Of a stretch of DNA of 64,000 nt, positions 16,172-23,506 are shown piece by piece. The notes beneath the pieces are model-generated. The model saw nothing but the letters and a program-made list of their open reading frames with translations. It made no database searches and was not told where the DNA came from. Made by a program: the position numbers and the translations under genes. Origin of the DNA: JADJRG01 sp964474905 (GTDB lineage Bacteria > Myxococcota_A > Polyangia > Nannocystales > Nannocystaceae); NCBI GenBank assembly GCA_964474905.1, contig CAYYUP010000018.1:1-64000 (forward strand), written 5' to 3'. Position 1 is the first letter of the stretch. Every line of letters begins with the position of its first letter.

Positions 16172-17779
16172 TCAACGCGGGAGGGGGGGGCGATCATCGA
16201 GATCGAGTTCGCCAAGAATCGGCAGGCGGGGTTGGATCGCTTTTCCTCGCCGACGCGCTCGGGTCTCTTCGTCGCCGTAGCGCAGCGGCCTCGGCGTGTG
16301 CGGTGTCTCCTTGAAAGCACGGATCCAATCGGCGTAGCGGCCGCCTGCGTGCACCGCCTGCAGAGCCGCGTGCCCCGCCTCGGGGCCCCATTGTGCCAGC
16401 ACATACTCGATGTACGCCCAGCGAGGCGATTGCGGTCGAATTTCGACCTTTCCTCGGAGGCCGCGTCGGATTTTTTGCAGGCGCTTTTCAGCTGCTTTGA
16501 CGCCGAGAAAGGGTTGGCCGTCGAGGGGGGTATTTCGCTTGGCGACAAAGGTCGAGAAGGTCAGTGTGAGCCGTTGGATCTTTGAGAGTTCGAGAGCGAA
16601 GCGGATCAGTTCGTCGACGTCGGCCTCGCTCTCACCGGGGGCACCGATCATCTGGTAGACCTTCATTTTGTAGAAGCCAGCCTCGTGGATGGCGGTCGCC
16701 GCCCCTACGAGATCTTCCTCAGAGACCCTGCGGTCCAGGGCCAGACGCATGCGTTCGCTGATGCCGTCGGAGGCGACGGTGATCGTTCGGTAGCCGCCGC
16801 GTTTGAGGTCGTAGAGGAATCGCGGGGTAAGCCTATCGGCGCGCAAACTCGAGATAGCGACGCCGCGGCCGGAGTCGACGATATCTGAGACCAAGTCCTC
16901 TAAGTGCGGAAGATCGGTGACCGCTGCGCCGACCAACCCGACTCGTTTTGCCTCGGCCGGCAGCACCGAGAGCAGTCCATCCTTGCTGAAGATGCGCATG
17001 CCCCCTGCGGCATTTCCACCCCGCATCACGCAGAAGGAGCAGCGTCGCGAGCAGCCCCGCTCTGGCTCGACCAAGAACATATTCGCGAGTTCGGTGTCCG
17101 GGCTGAGGATCGCCGAGTAGGCCGGCAGGAGCGCCTTTGGAGCCCGTGCGGGCAGCGGTAGCGGCTCAAAGCGGCCCTCGTCGATCTCGCCGACGATCAC
17201 GTTTTCGAGGCGTCCCGCGGCCTCGATCGCCGCTCGCCGATCGGCGGTCGCCTCGAGGATCGCCAGCACCTGTGGCAGCCTCTCCTCGGCCTCGCCCATG
17301 ATCAGGAGATCGACGAAGGGCAGAGCGACATTCGGGTTGGAGAATGTCAGGGGACCGCCGCCGATGATGATCGGATCGCGGGGGCCTCTTCTGGTCGAAA
17401 GGACAGGTATTCCGGCGCCCTCGAGCAGGCGGATGACGCCGCAGATCTCGAGTTCGTAAGCGATCGAGATCCCGATCCTCGGGTAGCTCGAGAGAGGACG
17501 CTCGGCTTCGTAGCTGACGATCGCCTGCTTTGGTTGCGGCCAGGGAAGCGCGAGTGCCTCCCATGCATCCGGGAGGAAGACGCGGTGGGTGCCGACGCCC
17601 GCTTGATTGAGCTGGCGGTAGAGGCTTTGAAAGCCGAGGCTCGACATGCCAGCCCGGTAGGGGCTCGGGTAGGCGAGCGCAAACGAGGCGGTTTGGCACG
17701 CCTCTGTCAGCACGATTTCGCGATCCCGACGATCCCGGATCGCGGCGCGTTCGTCACTGCGCCTGGGATCGCTGCGCAT
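16172..17779 (-). CDS. B12-binding-type radical SAM protein
   Basis: 535 aa. The N-terminal Rossmann-like domain (LAYPSPYRAGMSSLGFQSLYRQLN, then GISIAYELE and PIIIGGGPLTFSNP) matches the cobalamin-binding-like domain of the TIGR03960-type family. The radical SAM core starts with EPERGCSRRCSFC, giving the 4Fe-4S ligands Cys243, Cys247 and Cys250 (CxxxCxxC). SLRADRL, KVYQMIGAPGESEADVDEL and FVAKRNTPLDGQ are typical later elements. The substrate is unknown; relatives are often described as conserved Fe-S oxidoreductases. It follows the next gene upstream by 15 bp, so the two are likely cotranscribed. Confidence 0.88.
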   Translation of the reverse strand: MRSDPRRSDERAAIRDRRDREIVLTEACQTASFALAYPSPYRAGMSSLGFQSLYRQLNQAGVGTHRVFLPDAWEALALPWPQPKQAIVSYEAERPLSSYPRIGISIAYELEICGVIRLLEGAGIPVLSTRRGPRDPIIIGGGPLTFSNPNVALPFVDLLIMGEAEERLPQVLAILEATADRRAAIEAAGRLENVIVGEIDEGRFEPLPLPARAPKALLPAYSAILSPDTELANMFLVEPERGCSRRCSFCVMRGGNAAGGMRIFSKDGLLSVLPAEAKRVGLVGAAVTDLPHLEDLVSDIVDSGRGVAISSLRADRLTPRFLYDLKRGGYRTITVASDGISERMRLALDRRVSEEDLVGAATAIHEAGFYKMKVYQMIGAPGESEADVDELIRFALELSKIQRLTLTFSTFVAKRNTPLDGQPFLGVKAAEKRLQKIRRGLRGKVEIRPQSPRWAYIEYVLAQWGPEAGHAALQAVHAGGRYADWIRAFKETPHTPRPLRYGDEETRARRRGKAIQPRLPILGELDLDDRPPLPR

Positions 17780-17794
17780 GCGGGGTATGTCCCG

Positions 17795-18772
17795 CTAGAA
17801 GCGGAAGGTCATCGAGGCCGCGCCGCCACCGTTGCGAAGTGGAGCTGCGCCGACACCTTCGAGCTGGAGGCCGCGCCGATTGGCGTAGACGCCCTTGCCC
17901 TTCTTTTTGTTGCCGCGATCGAGAACGATCATGACCACACCGCCGACGAGTAAGCCGCCGCCGATCCCCATCAGAACCGGCCCGACGAGGCCGAAGGTCT
18001 TCGCTCCGCTGGCGAGTTCGGGGTCGTAGAAGCCCTGCGCAAAGCCAGTCGGGTTGGTCTTGTCGGAGGCGTCGGTGAGCTCGTCGAACTTCTTTTTGCC
18101 CGAGAGTGTGAGGGCGATGCCACCACCGGCGGCGCCGAGGCCTAGCACTGAGAGCAGCACACCACCGATGAGCAACCCAGAGGTCTTCTTGCGGGTTTTT
18201 TTGGCGCCGGAGTCATCCCCAGCACTGTCGCTACCGGAGAGTCCGGGAGCCGACTCGTTGTCTTCGATCGGCGCACCGGAGTCTTCGTCTGCGGGATTAC
18301 CTCCGCCCGACGATGAAGCACCGCCCGCCTGGGTGATGCAATCCGCGCTCGCTTCGGCTTCGTCGAGGATGCGTTTGGCATCCTTGCGAAGGTCATCGCT
18401 CTCTGTGTCGTTGACCAGAAAGAGCTGCATGTAGTGCTTGACGCGGGCGCAGTCCTTGAGCTCCCACGCATCGACACCTAGGTTGTACGCGAAGAGGTGC
18501 TTGTCAGGCGCGTAGGTGTAGGCCTGCTCGTACTTGATCACCGAACAGTAGTAGTTGCCAGTCTCGTGGAAGCCCTTGGCCTCGATGTAGAGCTTCTTGG
18601 CCCACTCGAGTTTCTCGTCGTCGTTGAGGCCGGTGACGTCCGGTAGTTCGCTGGCTTGGGTGGCGCCTTCGCAGGCGTCGGGTGCGGCCATCGCTCCGAG
18701 GGCGACGGATGGATGGGCGAGCGAGCCGCAGAGGGCGAGCGAGAGCGCGGTGCGGAGAGGACTCATGAGCAT
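17795..18772 (-). CDS. Exported TPR-like membrane protein
   Basis: 325 aa with a signal peptide (cleavage around ALGAMA, residues 26-30). A TPR-like helical part (about 45-135: WAKKLYIEAKGFHETGNYYCSVIKYEQAY) is followed by a Ser/Gly/Asp-rich linker (145-195) and two membrane segments separated by a short loop (about 200-225 and 262-285). A basic C-terminus ends in MTFRF, a beta-strand-like end. This layout (TPR, disordered linker, two TM) is frequent in Myxococcota and has no assigned function. It lies 39 bp after the gene upstream. Confidence 0.75.
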   Translation of the reverse strand: MLMSPLRTALSLALCGSLAHPSVALGAMAAPDACEGATQASELPDVTGLNDDEKLEWAKKLYIEAKGFHETGNYYCSVIKYEQAYTYAPDKHLFAYNLGVDAWELKDCARVKHYMQLFLVNDTESDDLRKDAKRILDEAEASADCITQAGGASSSGGGNPADEDSGAPIEDNESAPGLSGSDSAGDDSGAKKTRKKTSGLLIGGVLLSVLGLGAAGGGIALTLSGKKKFDELTDASDKTNPTGFAQGFYDPELASGAKTFGLVGPVLMGIGGGLLVGGVVMIVLDRGNKKKGKGVYANRRGLQLEGVGAAPLRNGGGAASMTFRF

Positions 18773-18811
18773 GATCTCTGGAGGTGGTACGGGGGCGACA
18801 GGGCCTTCGGA

Positions 18812-19444
18812 CTAGCCGAAGGGGTCGACCGATTTTGGGGGCTTCTTGGTCGGAGAGGACTTGCTGCCCTTGCCCGAACCGCCGTCGGCCTTTTTCTTTT
18901 TCTTCTTTTTCTTCTTTTTCTTCTTGGCGACGGCTGGCTCACCGCCAGTACCAGCGGTGTCTCCACCGGTGGAGCCGCCGGTGGAGCCGCCGGTGCCACC
19001 CGTGCCACCAGCAGTTAAGCCAGCAGTCGCTGCTGCGCCAGCGGTAGGCGTGCCAGCAGTCGCTGCGCCAGCGGTGGGTGTGCCAGCGGTAGGCGTACCA
19101 GCGGTGGGTGCTGCGGCGACCGGCGCGACCGGAGGCGCCGGAGGTTGGACGACGACCGGAGGCGGAGGCGGCGGTGGGTCGTCCTTTAAGAGCATCACCG
19201 CTGCGATCGCGATACCTGCGATCGCGATGCCGCCACCGATGGCCAGCGCCAGCGTGTTGCTTTTGGGCGGCGGCATCATCTCGGCCGCGTATTCGGGGTT
19301 GTGTGTGACGACGGGTTCGGGCTCGGGCTCGGGCTCAGGCTCGGGCTCGGGCTCGGGCTCCATCGTCGGAGTCATCGCAAGCTCGTCGACCAGCTGCCCC
19401 AGCAGGTCGTCGAACGCATCGGCGTTTTCGCGTTGGTTGCTCAC
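18812..19444 (-). CDS. Low-complexity membrane protein (Pro-Glu repeats, TM, poly-Lys)
   Basis: 210 aa. An N-terminal region of about 25 residues precedes eight Pro-Glu dipeptides, then a single membrane helix (about 65-85), a poly-Pro run, a TAGTPTAG repeat block, a Gly/Thr stretch and a run of 12 lysines near the end. It could span the envelope with its Pro/Glu spacer on one side and the basic tail on the other. Start choice: GTG at 19444 overlaps the upstream stop as GTGA and is 9 nt from AAGGA. GTG at 19450 is the alternative. Function unknown. Confidence 0.65.
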   Translation of the reverse strand: MSNQRENADAFDDLLGQLVDELAMTPTMEPEPEPEPEPEPEPEPVVTHNPEYAAEMMPPPKSNTLALAIGGGIAIAGIAIAAVMLLKDDPPPPPPPVVVQPPAPPVAPVAAAPTAGTPTAGTPTAGAATAGTPTAGAAATAGLTAGGTGGTGGSTGGSTGGDTAGTGGEPAVAKKKKKKKKKKKKADGGSGKGSKSSPTKKPPKSVDPFG

Positions 19445-20616
19445 TGACACGGTTCCTTAGGTTTTGAGGGGCCGAGTGTGATCTGGCGGGATGTTTGCCC
19501 TGGAGCGTCCGGCTGGACAGGGGAGTCACCGCGAGGTGGCACAGAGGAGGAGGAAGAGGACGCCTGGTGTGGCGCCGCGGGGTTGAGGCGTGGCGATGAT
19601 AGCGGAGTCTTGGTGACTCCGACCTGCGGATCGAGCATCGCTTGTGTGAAGGAGAGCAGCAAGTGATCTAGACGCGCGAGTAGGAGGTCGAGACGTCTAC
19701 GCCTGTGCGTGAGCAAGCGCGCATGTGAACGTTTGGCGGCTGCGCTTCCGACCGCCGAGAGGGACGGGGCCCAGACCTGAAATGTGGACTCGTCCATATA
19801 GAGTGAGCGACTCACCTCGACCTGCAACGCATGGATCCCCTGCTCAGGTCTACCAAAGCTGCGTACCAGATTGCCGCCGCGGTAGGGGTTGTTGAGACGT
19901 ATGTCGAGGCTGCGACCGGTCACCGGGTCGGGGGTTCGGAGCGCGTCAAGCGCCCGCGCTTCGAGGTCTGGGCTGCACGATCCGCCCTCTAGTGTGCCGA
20001 GGATGATGTCGCCTGGGACGGAGCTCGGCATGCTGTGGGCCTCGAGCAGGATCGCGTAGCCAAAGCGCTCGCGTCGGCGGGCTAGGAGGATCTCGAGAGC
20101 GCGGTAGTAGGGGAAGTAGTAGCGATCGAGGCGGAGTTTGAGTTCTGCGAAGGTAACCGGTGCGCTCAGGATCGGGATGTTGCCGACGGCCGTGTCCCAG
20201 AGGATGCCGCGGTTGGGGACCCGGCCGAGGGTCCCGGGTGCGCCGGTGCCGGGACGCGGGCGCGGTGCTGGATGGTCGGGCACGAGCTCGGGGTTGACGT
20301 CGTCGGCGGCGCGATTGAGATCGACGAGCAGGCGGCTGTATATCGCTTGAAGGGTCGCCGAGCGCTCACTCGCGTTGGGGAAGAGGCGGTGAACCTCGAA
20401 ATCTGCGTTCCGTCCAAAGTGCACCTGTGGAGCGGGCCGCAGCAGGCTGGTCGGCCACCGGAGGCCAACATGCGGAAAGGAGATCACCAGCGGCGAGTGC
20501 ACGATTGCCGGGCTAAAGTTGAAGGGCAGCTTCGCTTTGAGGTCCCCCGGATCCGCGGGAAGAGCCTCTTCGTAGGCCGTGAGGCCGACATTCCGCCTGT
20601 TTTCCACCACTACCAT
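19441..20616 (-). CDS. N-formylglutamate amidohydrolase-family protein
   Basis: 391 aa. Family features are PLVISFPHVG (PHxG metal-site region), LLVDLNRAADD (DxNR), LLEAHSMPSS (EAHSMP) and the late segment HALQVEVSRSLYMDE. HutG-type enzymes hydrolyse N-formyl-L-glutamate in histidine catabolism, but many homologues act on other substrates and no hut genes are nearby, so only the family is assigned. The C-terminal 70 residues are a Ser/Pro-rich tail. The ATG at 20616 has AAGG 3-4 nt upstream. It forms an operon with the low-complexity protein (4-bp overlap). Confidence 0.85.
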   Translation of the reverse strand: MVVVENRRNVGLTAYEEALPADPGDLKAKLPFNFSPAIVHSPLVISFPHVGLRWPTSLLRPAPQVHFGRNADFEVHRLFPNASERSATLQAIYSRLLVDLNRAADDVNPELVPDHPAPRPRPGTGAPGTLGRVPNRGILWDTAVGNIPILSAPVTFAELKLRLDRYYFPYYRALEILLARRRERFGYAILLEAHSMPSSVPGDIILGTLEGGSCSPDLEARALDALRTPDPVTGRSLDIRLNNPYRGGNLVRSFGRPEQGIHALQVEVSRSLYMDESTFQVWAPSLSAVGSAAAKRSHARLLTHRRRRLDLLLARLDHLLLSFTQAMLDPQVGVTKTPLSSPRLNPAAPHQASSSSSSVPPRGDSPVQPDAPGQTSRQITLGPSKPKEPCQ

Positions 20617-20910
20617 TGCCTTCGCGCGCGCCTAGGAAGAGTATCCGCTTTTGTACGCGTGCGTGAAAGTGCGCCCCAAAAGATGAGCCCCAGGATCGTA
20701 ACCCGGGCTCTGGCTGGTGTCTAAAAGGACGTGCATGGTGAGGGGGATCTCTCGCTAGCTCGCGCGCCCCGGCTCGGTTCTGAGTTGGGTGGGCTGACGA
20801 AGGATCCCGCCACCCCTCCGCACTGTCGTGATTGAGGCCGCAGCATCCGTGATCACCCGTGATCATCCGGGTGCTGCGGCTCTGGCCTCGAGAGTCGGAC
20901 CTCTGGGCAA
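20617..20910. other. Intergenic region with inverted repeat and twin TGATCA palindromes
   Basis: No gene is supported. GCCGCAGCA (20837-20845) and TGCTGCGGC (20872-20880) are inverted repeats. The 26-bp loop between them holds two copies of GTGATCA (direct repeat, 11-bp period), each containing the palindrome TGATCA. It may be an operator or a terminator-like structure downstream of the tRNA unit. Confidence 0.5.
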
Positions 20911-20943
20911 ATAAAAAGCCCCCTCGAAGAATCGAGGGGGCTT
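20911..20943 (-). terminator. Rho-independent terminator of the tRNA-Gln/tRNA-Glu unit
   Basis: A 12-bp perfect GC-rich stem (20916-20927 with 20932-20943), a 4-nt loop and a TTTTTAT tail on the minus strand, starting 4 nt after the tRNA-Glu 3' end. Confidence 0.92.
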
Positions 20944-20946
20944 GCA

Positions 20947-21018
20947 TGACCCCACCGGGAATTGAACCCGGGATTTCGGCGTGAGAGGCCAACGTCCTAA
21001 CCGCTAGACCATGGGGCC
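20947..21018 (-). tRNA. tRNA-Glu (anticodon CTC)
   Basis: The acceptor stem is GGCCCCA/TGGGGTC with one G-U pair, the D-arm TGGTCTAGCGGTTAGGAC is typical of Glu, the anticodon loop is CTCTCAC, and the T-arm contains GGTTCAATTCC. CCA is not encoded. It lies 42 nt after tRNA-Gln and is followed by the terminator. Confidence 0.95.
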
Positions 21019-21060
21019 ATACGCTGTCGATAAACTAAATTATGGTTGGTGATGACTTAT

Positions 21061-21131
21061 TTCGGGGACAAGGACTCGAACCTTGATAGGCAGAACCAGA
21101 ATCTGCTGTCCTACCATTAGACGATCCCCGA
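21061..21131 (-). tRNA. tRNA-Gln (anticodon CTG)
   Basis: The acceptor stem is TCGGGGA/TCCCCGA, the anticodon loop TTCTGGT, and the T-arm contains GGTTCGAGTCC. CCA is not encoded. First gene of the two-tRNA unit. Confidence 0.95.
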
Positions 21132-21168
21132 CCAGGGGTGCCTTTGGTGCTGACCCGAGGTGCGCGAG

Positions 21169-21197
21169 AGATTGAAGCAAGTACCGGGGCCTGTCAA
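21169..21197 (-). promoter_or_regulatory. Promoter of the tRNA-Gln/tRNA-Glu unit
   Basis: A perfect -35 TTGACA (21197-21192), a 17-bp spacer and a weak -10 CAATCT (21174-21169) on the minus strand, about 38 bp before the tRNA-Gln 5' end. Confidence 0.5.
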
Positions 21198-21306
21198 GGT
21201 CAAAATCGAAGGTACGCTGAGTTTAGCGGTCTGTTTTTTAGTGAACTCTCGGGAGCCCATTGCACCCTCTTCGCCGAGGCTTGCGATGCATTGTAGGCTC
21301 GCCGAA

Positions 21307-23133
21307 ATGTGTGATCGGACCAGGCCCCGCAGGCACCTCCTCCGCGCTTCTCTCGCGCTCTTGCTCTCCTTGGGGATCAGCGGCTGTCGGGGCGGGCAGA
21401 GTTCCGAAAACCCGCCGAGTACCGCGGGGCCAGTGGAGCCGAAAGGCCCCGTGGTCGGCGAGTTGCCGGCTCATGACCCCTCGGATCCGGGCATCGCTGT
21501 GGGATTGCACGGCGCAGTCGCGAGCGCGGAGGCCAGTGCGAGCGAGGTCGGCGTACAGGTCCTGCAACGCGGTGGTAATGCGATCGACGCGGCTGTCGCA
21601 GTTGGGTTTGTGCTGGCGGTTACCCACCCTTCGGCCGGGAATCTCGGCGGCGGCGGTTTCATGGTCCTGCGCACAGCAGACGGTGAGACGGCCGCGATCG
21701 ACTATCGCGAGCGGGCGCCCAAAGCTGCGACCCGGGACATGTATTTGGACGCGTCGGGGGAGGTCACCCGCGGCAGTCTGGATGGCGCCCTCGCGGCCGG
21801 CATTCCTGGCACTGTCGCGGGCTTAGCTCTCGCTCACGAGCGCTACGGCAGCTTGCCTTGGGCGGAGCTTGTGGCCCCTGCGATCCGTCTCGCAAAGGAG
21901 GGCACCGTCCTCGACTCCTTCCACGCGGACGACCTTAAGGGGGGCGTTGCGCGCATGGAAAAGCTCGGCCTCAAGGCCAGTGCAGATCTCTACCGCAAAG
22001 CCGACGGATCGACCTATCTGCCCGGAGATCGCTGGATCCAGCCCGAGCTCGCGGCGAGCCTTGAGGTGGTCGCAAGGGATCCCAAGGCCTTCTACACGGG
22101 ACCCTTTGCGGAACGGTTGGCGGCGGGAGTCCGAGATCTCGGCGGGATCTGGACCGCAGAGGATCTCGCCGAGTACCGAGCGATCTCTCGCGAGCCGATC
22201 ATCTTTGAGTATCGCGGGCACCAGGTGATCACGATGCCGCCGCCCTCCGCAGGTGGCGTCGTCATCCGGCAGATCCTCGCGGCCAGCGAGATCCTCGGAA
22301 TCGCCGATTACGCGTGGCACAGCGTCGACGAGGTGCATCTCTACATCGAGGCTGCGCGCCGGACCTACGCCGATCGCAACCTCCTGCTCGGCGATCCCGA
22401 CTTTGTCGAGATCCCGATGGAGCGCCTGCTCACCGCCAGCTACATGAAGGAGCGGCTTGCAGACGTGGATCTGGCGCGGGCGACCCCATCGTCGGAGGTC
22501 GGTGCGGGCATGCCTGCACCGGCCGAGTCGATGGAGACGACCCACTTCTCGATCATCGACGAAGCGGGCAACGCGGTCTCGAACACGTACACGCTAAATA
22601 CCTCCTTCGGCTCGAAGGCCGTGATCGCGGGCACTGGGATCCTGCTCAACAACGAGATGGACGACTTCGCGGTCAAGCCTGGCACGGCCAATACCTACGG
22701 CTTGGTGCAGGGAGAGACCAATCGGATCGAGCCGGGCAAGCGCATGCTCTCGTCGATGACACCGACGATCATCCTCAAGGACGGCGCCCTGCGTGCTGTT
22801 GTTGGCACACCAGGAGGATCGACGATCACCACCACCGTGACCCAGATCGTGCGGGCGATCATCGACTACGGTCAGACGATCGACGTCGCCGTCAGGGCCC
22901 CGCGTCTGCACCATCAGTGGCTCCCGGATAGGATCATGGCCGAGCCCACAGCTTCGGAAGCGCTGCTCGAGGGTCTGCGCGCTCGCGGCCATGAGATCAC
23001 GGTCTTAGGGACCAATGGCTGGAGCTGGACGACCATCGGTCACGCGAATTGCATCGAGGTCGATCCGGCAACGGGCGGTCTGCGAGCGGTCGCGGATGTC
23101 AGCCGCGACGGCGGCAAAGCGGTCGCGTACTGA
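21307..23133 (+). CDS. ggt: Gamma-glutamyltransferase, lipoprotein form
   Basis: 608 aa. It cleaves or transfers the gamma-glutamyl group of glutathione and related peptides. A signal sequence ends in a lipobox (GISGC, Cys at about residue 25), so the enzyme is probably a lipid-anchored envelope protein. The chain is self-processed at the catalytic Thr of ETTHFSIID (Thr411), giving large and small subunits. Other motifs are GGNAIDAAVAVGFVLAV, GNLGGGGFMV, AIDYRERAP, LNTSFGSK, GILLNNEMDDF and VVGTPGGSTI. A TAGGCT box ends 7 nt before this ATG. An in-frame ATG at 21286 with GAGG 6 nt upstream is an alternative start. Confidence 0.93.
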   Translation: MCDRTRPRRHLLRASLALLLSLGISGCRGGQSSENPPSTAGPVEPKGPVVGELPAHDPSDPGIAVGLHGAVASAEASASEVGVQVLQRGGNAIDAAVAVGFVLAVTHPSAGNLGGGGFMVLRTADGETAAIDYRERAPKAATRDMYLDASGEVTRGSLDGALAAGIPGTVAGLALAHERYGSLPWAELVAPAIRLAKEGTVLDSFHADDLKGGVARMEKLGLKASADLYRKADGSTYLPGDRWIQPELAASLEVVARDPKAFYTGPFAERLAAGVRDLGGIWTAEDLAEYRAISREPIIFEYRGHQVITMPPPSAGGVVIRQILAASEILGIADYAWHSVDEVHLYIEAARRTYADRNLLLGDPDFVEIPMERLLTASYMKERLADVDLARATPSSEVGAGMPAPAESMETTHFSIIDEAGNAVSNTYTLNTSFGSKAVIAGTGILLNNEMDDFAVKPGTANTYGLVQGETNRIEPGKRMLSSMTPTIILKDGALRAVVGTPGGSTITTTVTQIVRAIIDYGQTIDVAVRAPRLHHQWLPDRIMAEPTASEALLEGLRARGHEITVLGTNGWSWTTIGHANCIEVDPATGGLRAVADVSRDGGKAVAY

Positions 23134-23182
23134 GCGACAACGTTTGTGCGTGTGCGGAGCCCGGTCTGAACTGTCCTTTGGG

Positions 23183-23506
23183 TCAGTCGGATTTTGAGCC
23201 ACCCATGCACGGTGGCGAGGGGCGGATCGATCCGCCGCGGGCGGTCCATTGAGCTGGCGTCAACGCTTCGATCGAGAGCGCATGCACACCGGCAGCGAGT
23301 TCTTCTGAGAGCAGTTTGTTGACTCGGCGGTGCCGCGAGAGCAGGCGTTCGCTGGCGAAGATGTCGGCGACGACGACCACCTTAAAATGGGTTTGAGTGC
23401 CAGAACCGCCGTGCTGGTGGCTTTGGTTGATGACCTCGAGGTGGGCGGGAGTCAGGGCCTCGCGTAGCTTGGCCTCGATCCTCGCGTGCATTGTCGGAGC
23501 GCTCAT
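23183..23506 (-). CDS. bolA: BolA-family protein
   Basis: 107 aa with the class II KH-like BolA fold. Recognisable parts are an N-terminal helix (IEAKLREALTPAHLEVINQS), the His-containing loop SHQHGG, the core THFKVVVVADIFASERLLSRHRRVN and the helix ALSIEALTPAQW. BolA proteins work with monothiol glutaredoxins in Fe-S cluster handling. The ATG overlaps the stop of the preceding Fe-S oxidoreductase as ATGA, so both are translated from one mRNA, which supports a role in Fe-S maturation. A 15-residue disordered tail follows the domain. Confidence 0.92.
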   Translation of the reverse strand: MSAPTMHARIEAKLREALTPAHLEVINQSHQHGGSGTQTHFKVVVVADIFASERLLSRHRRVNKLLSEELAAGVHALSIEALTPAQWTARGGSIRPSPPCMGGSKSD

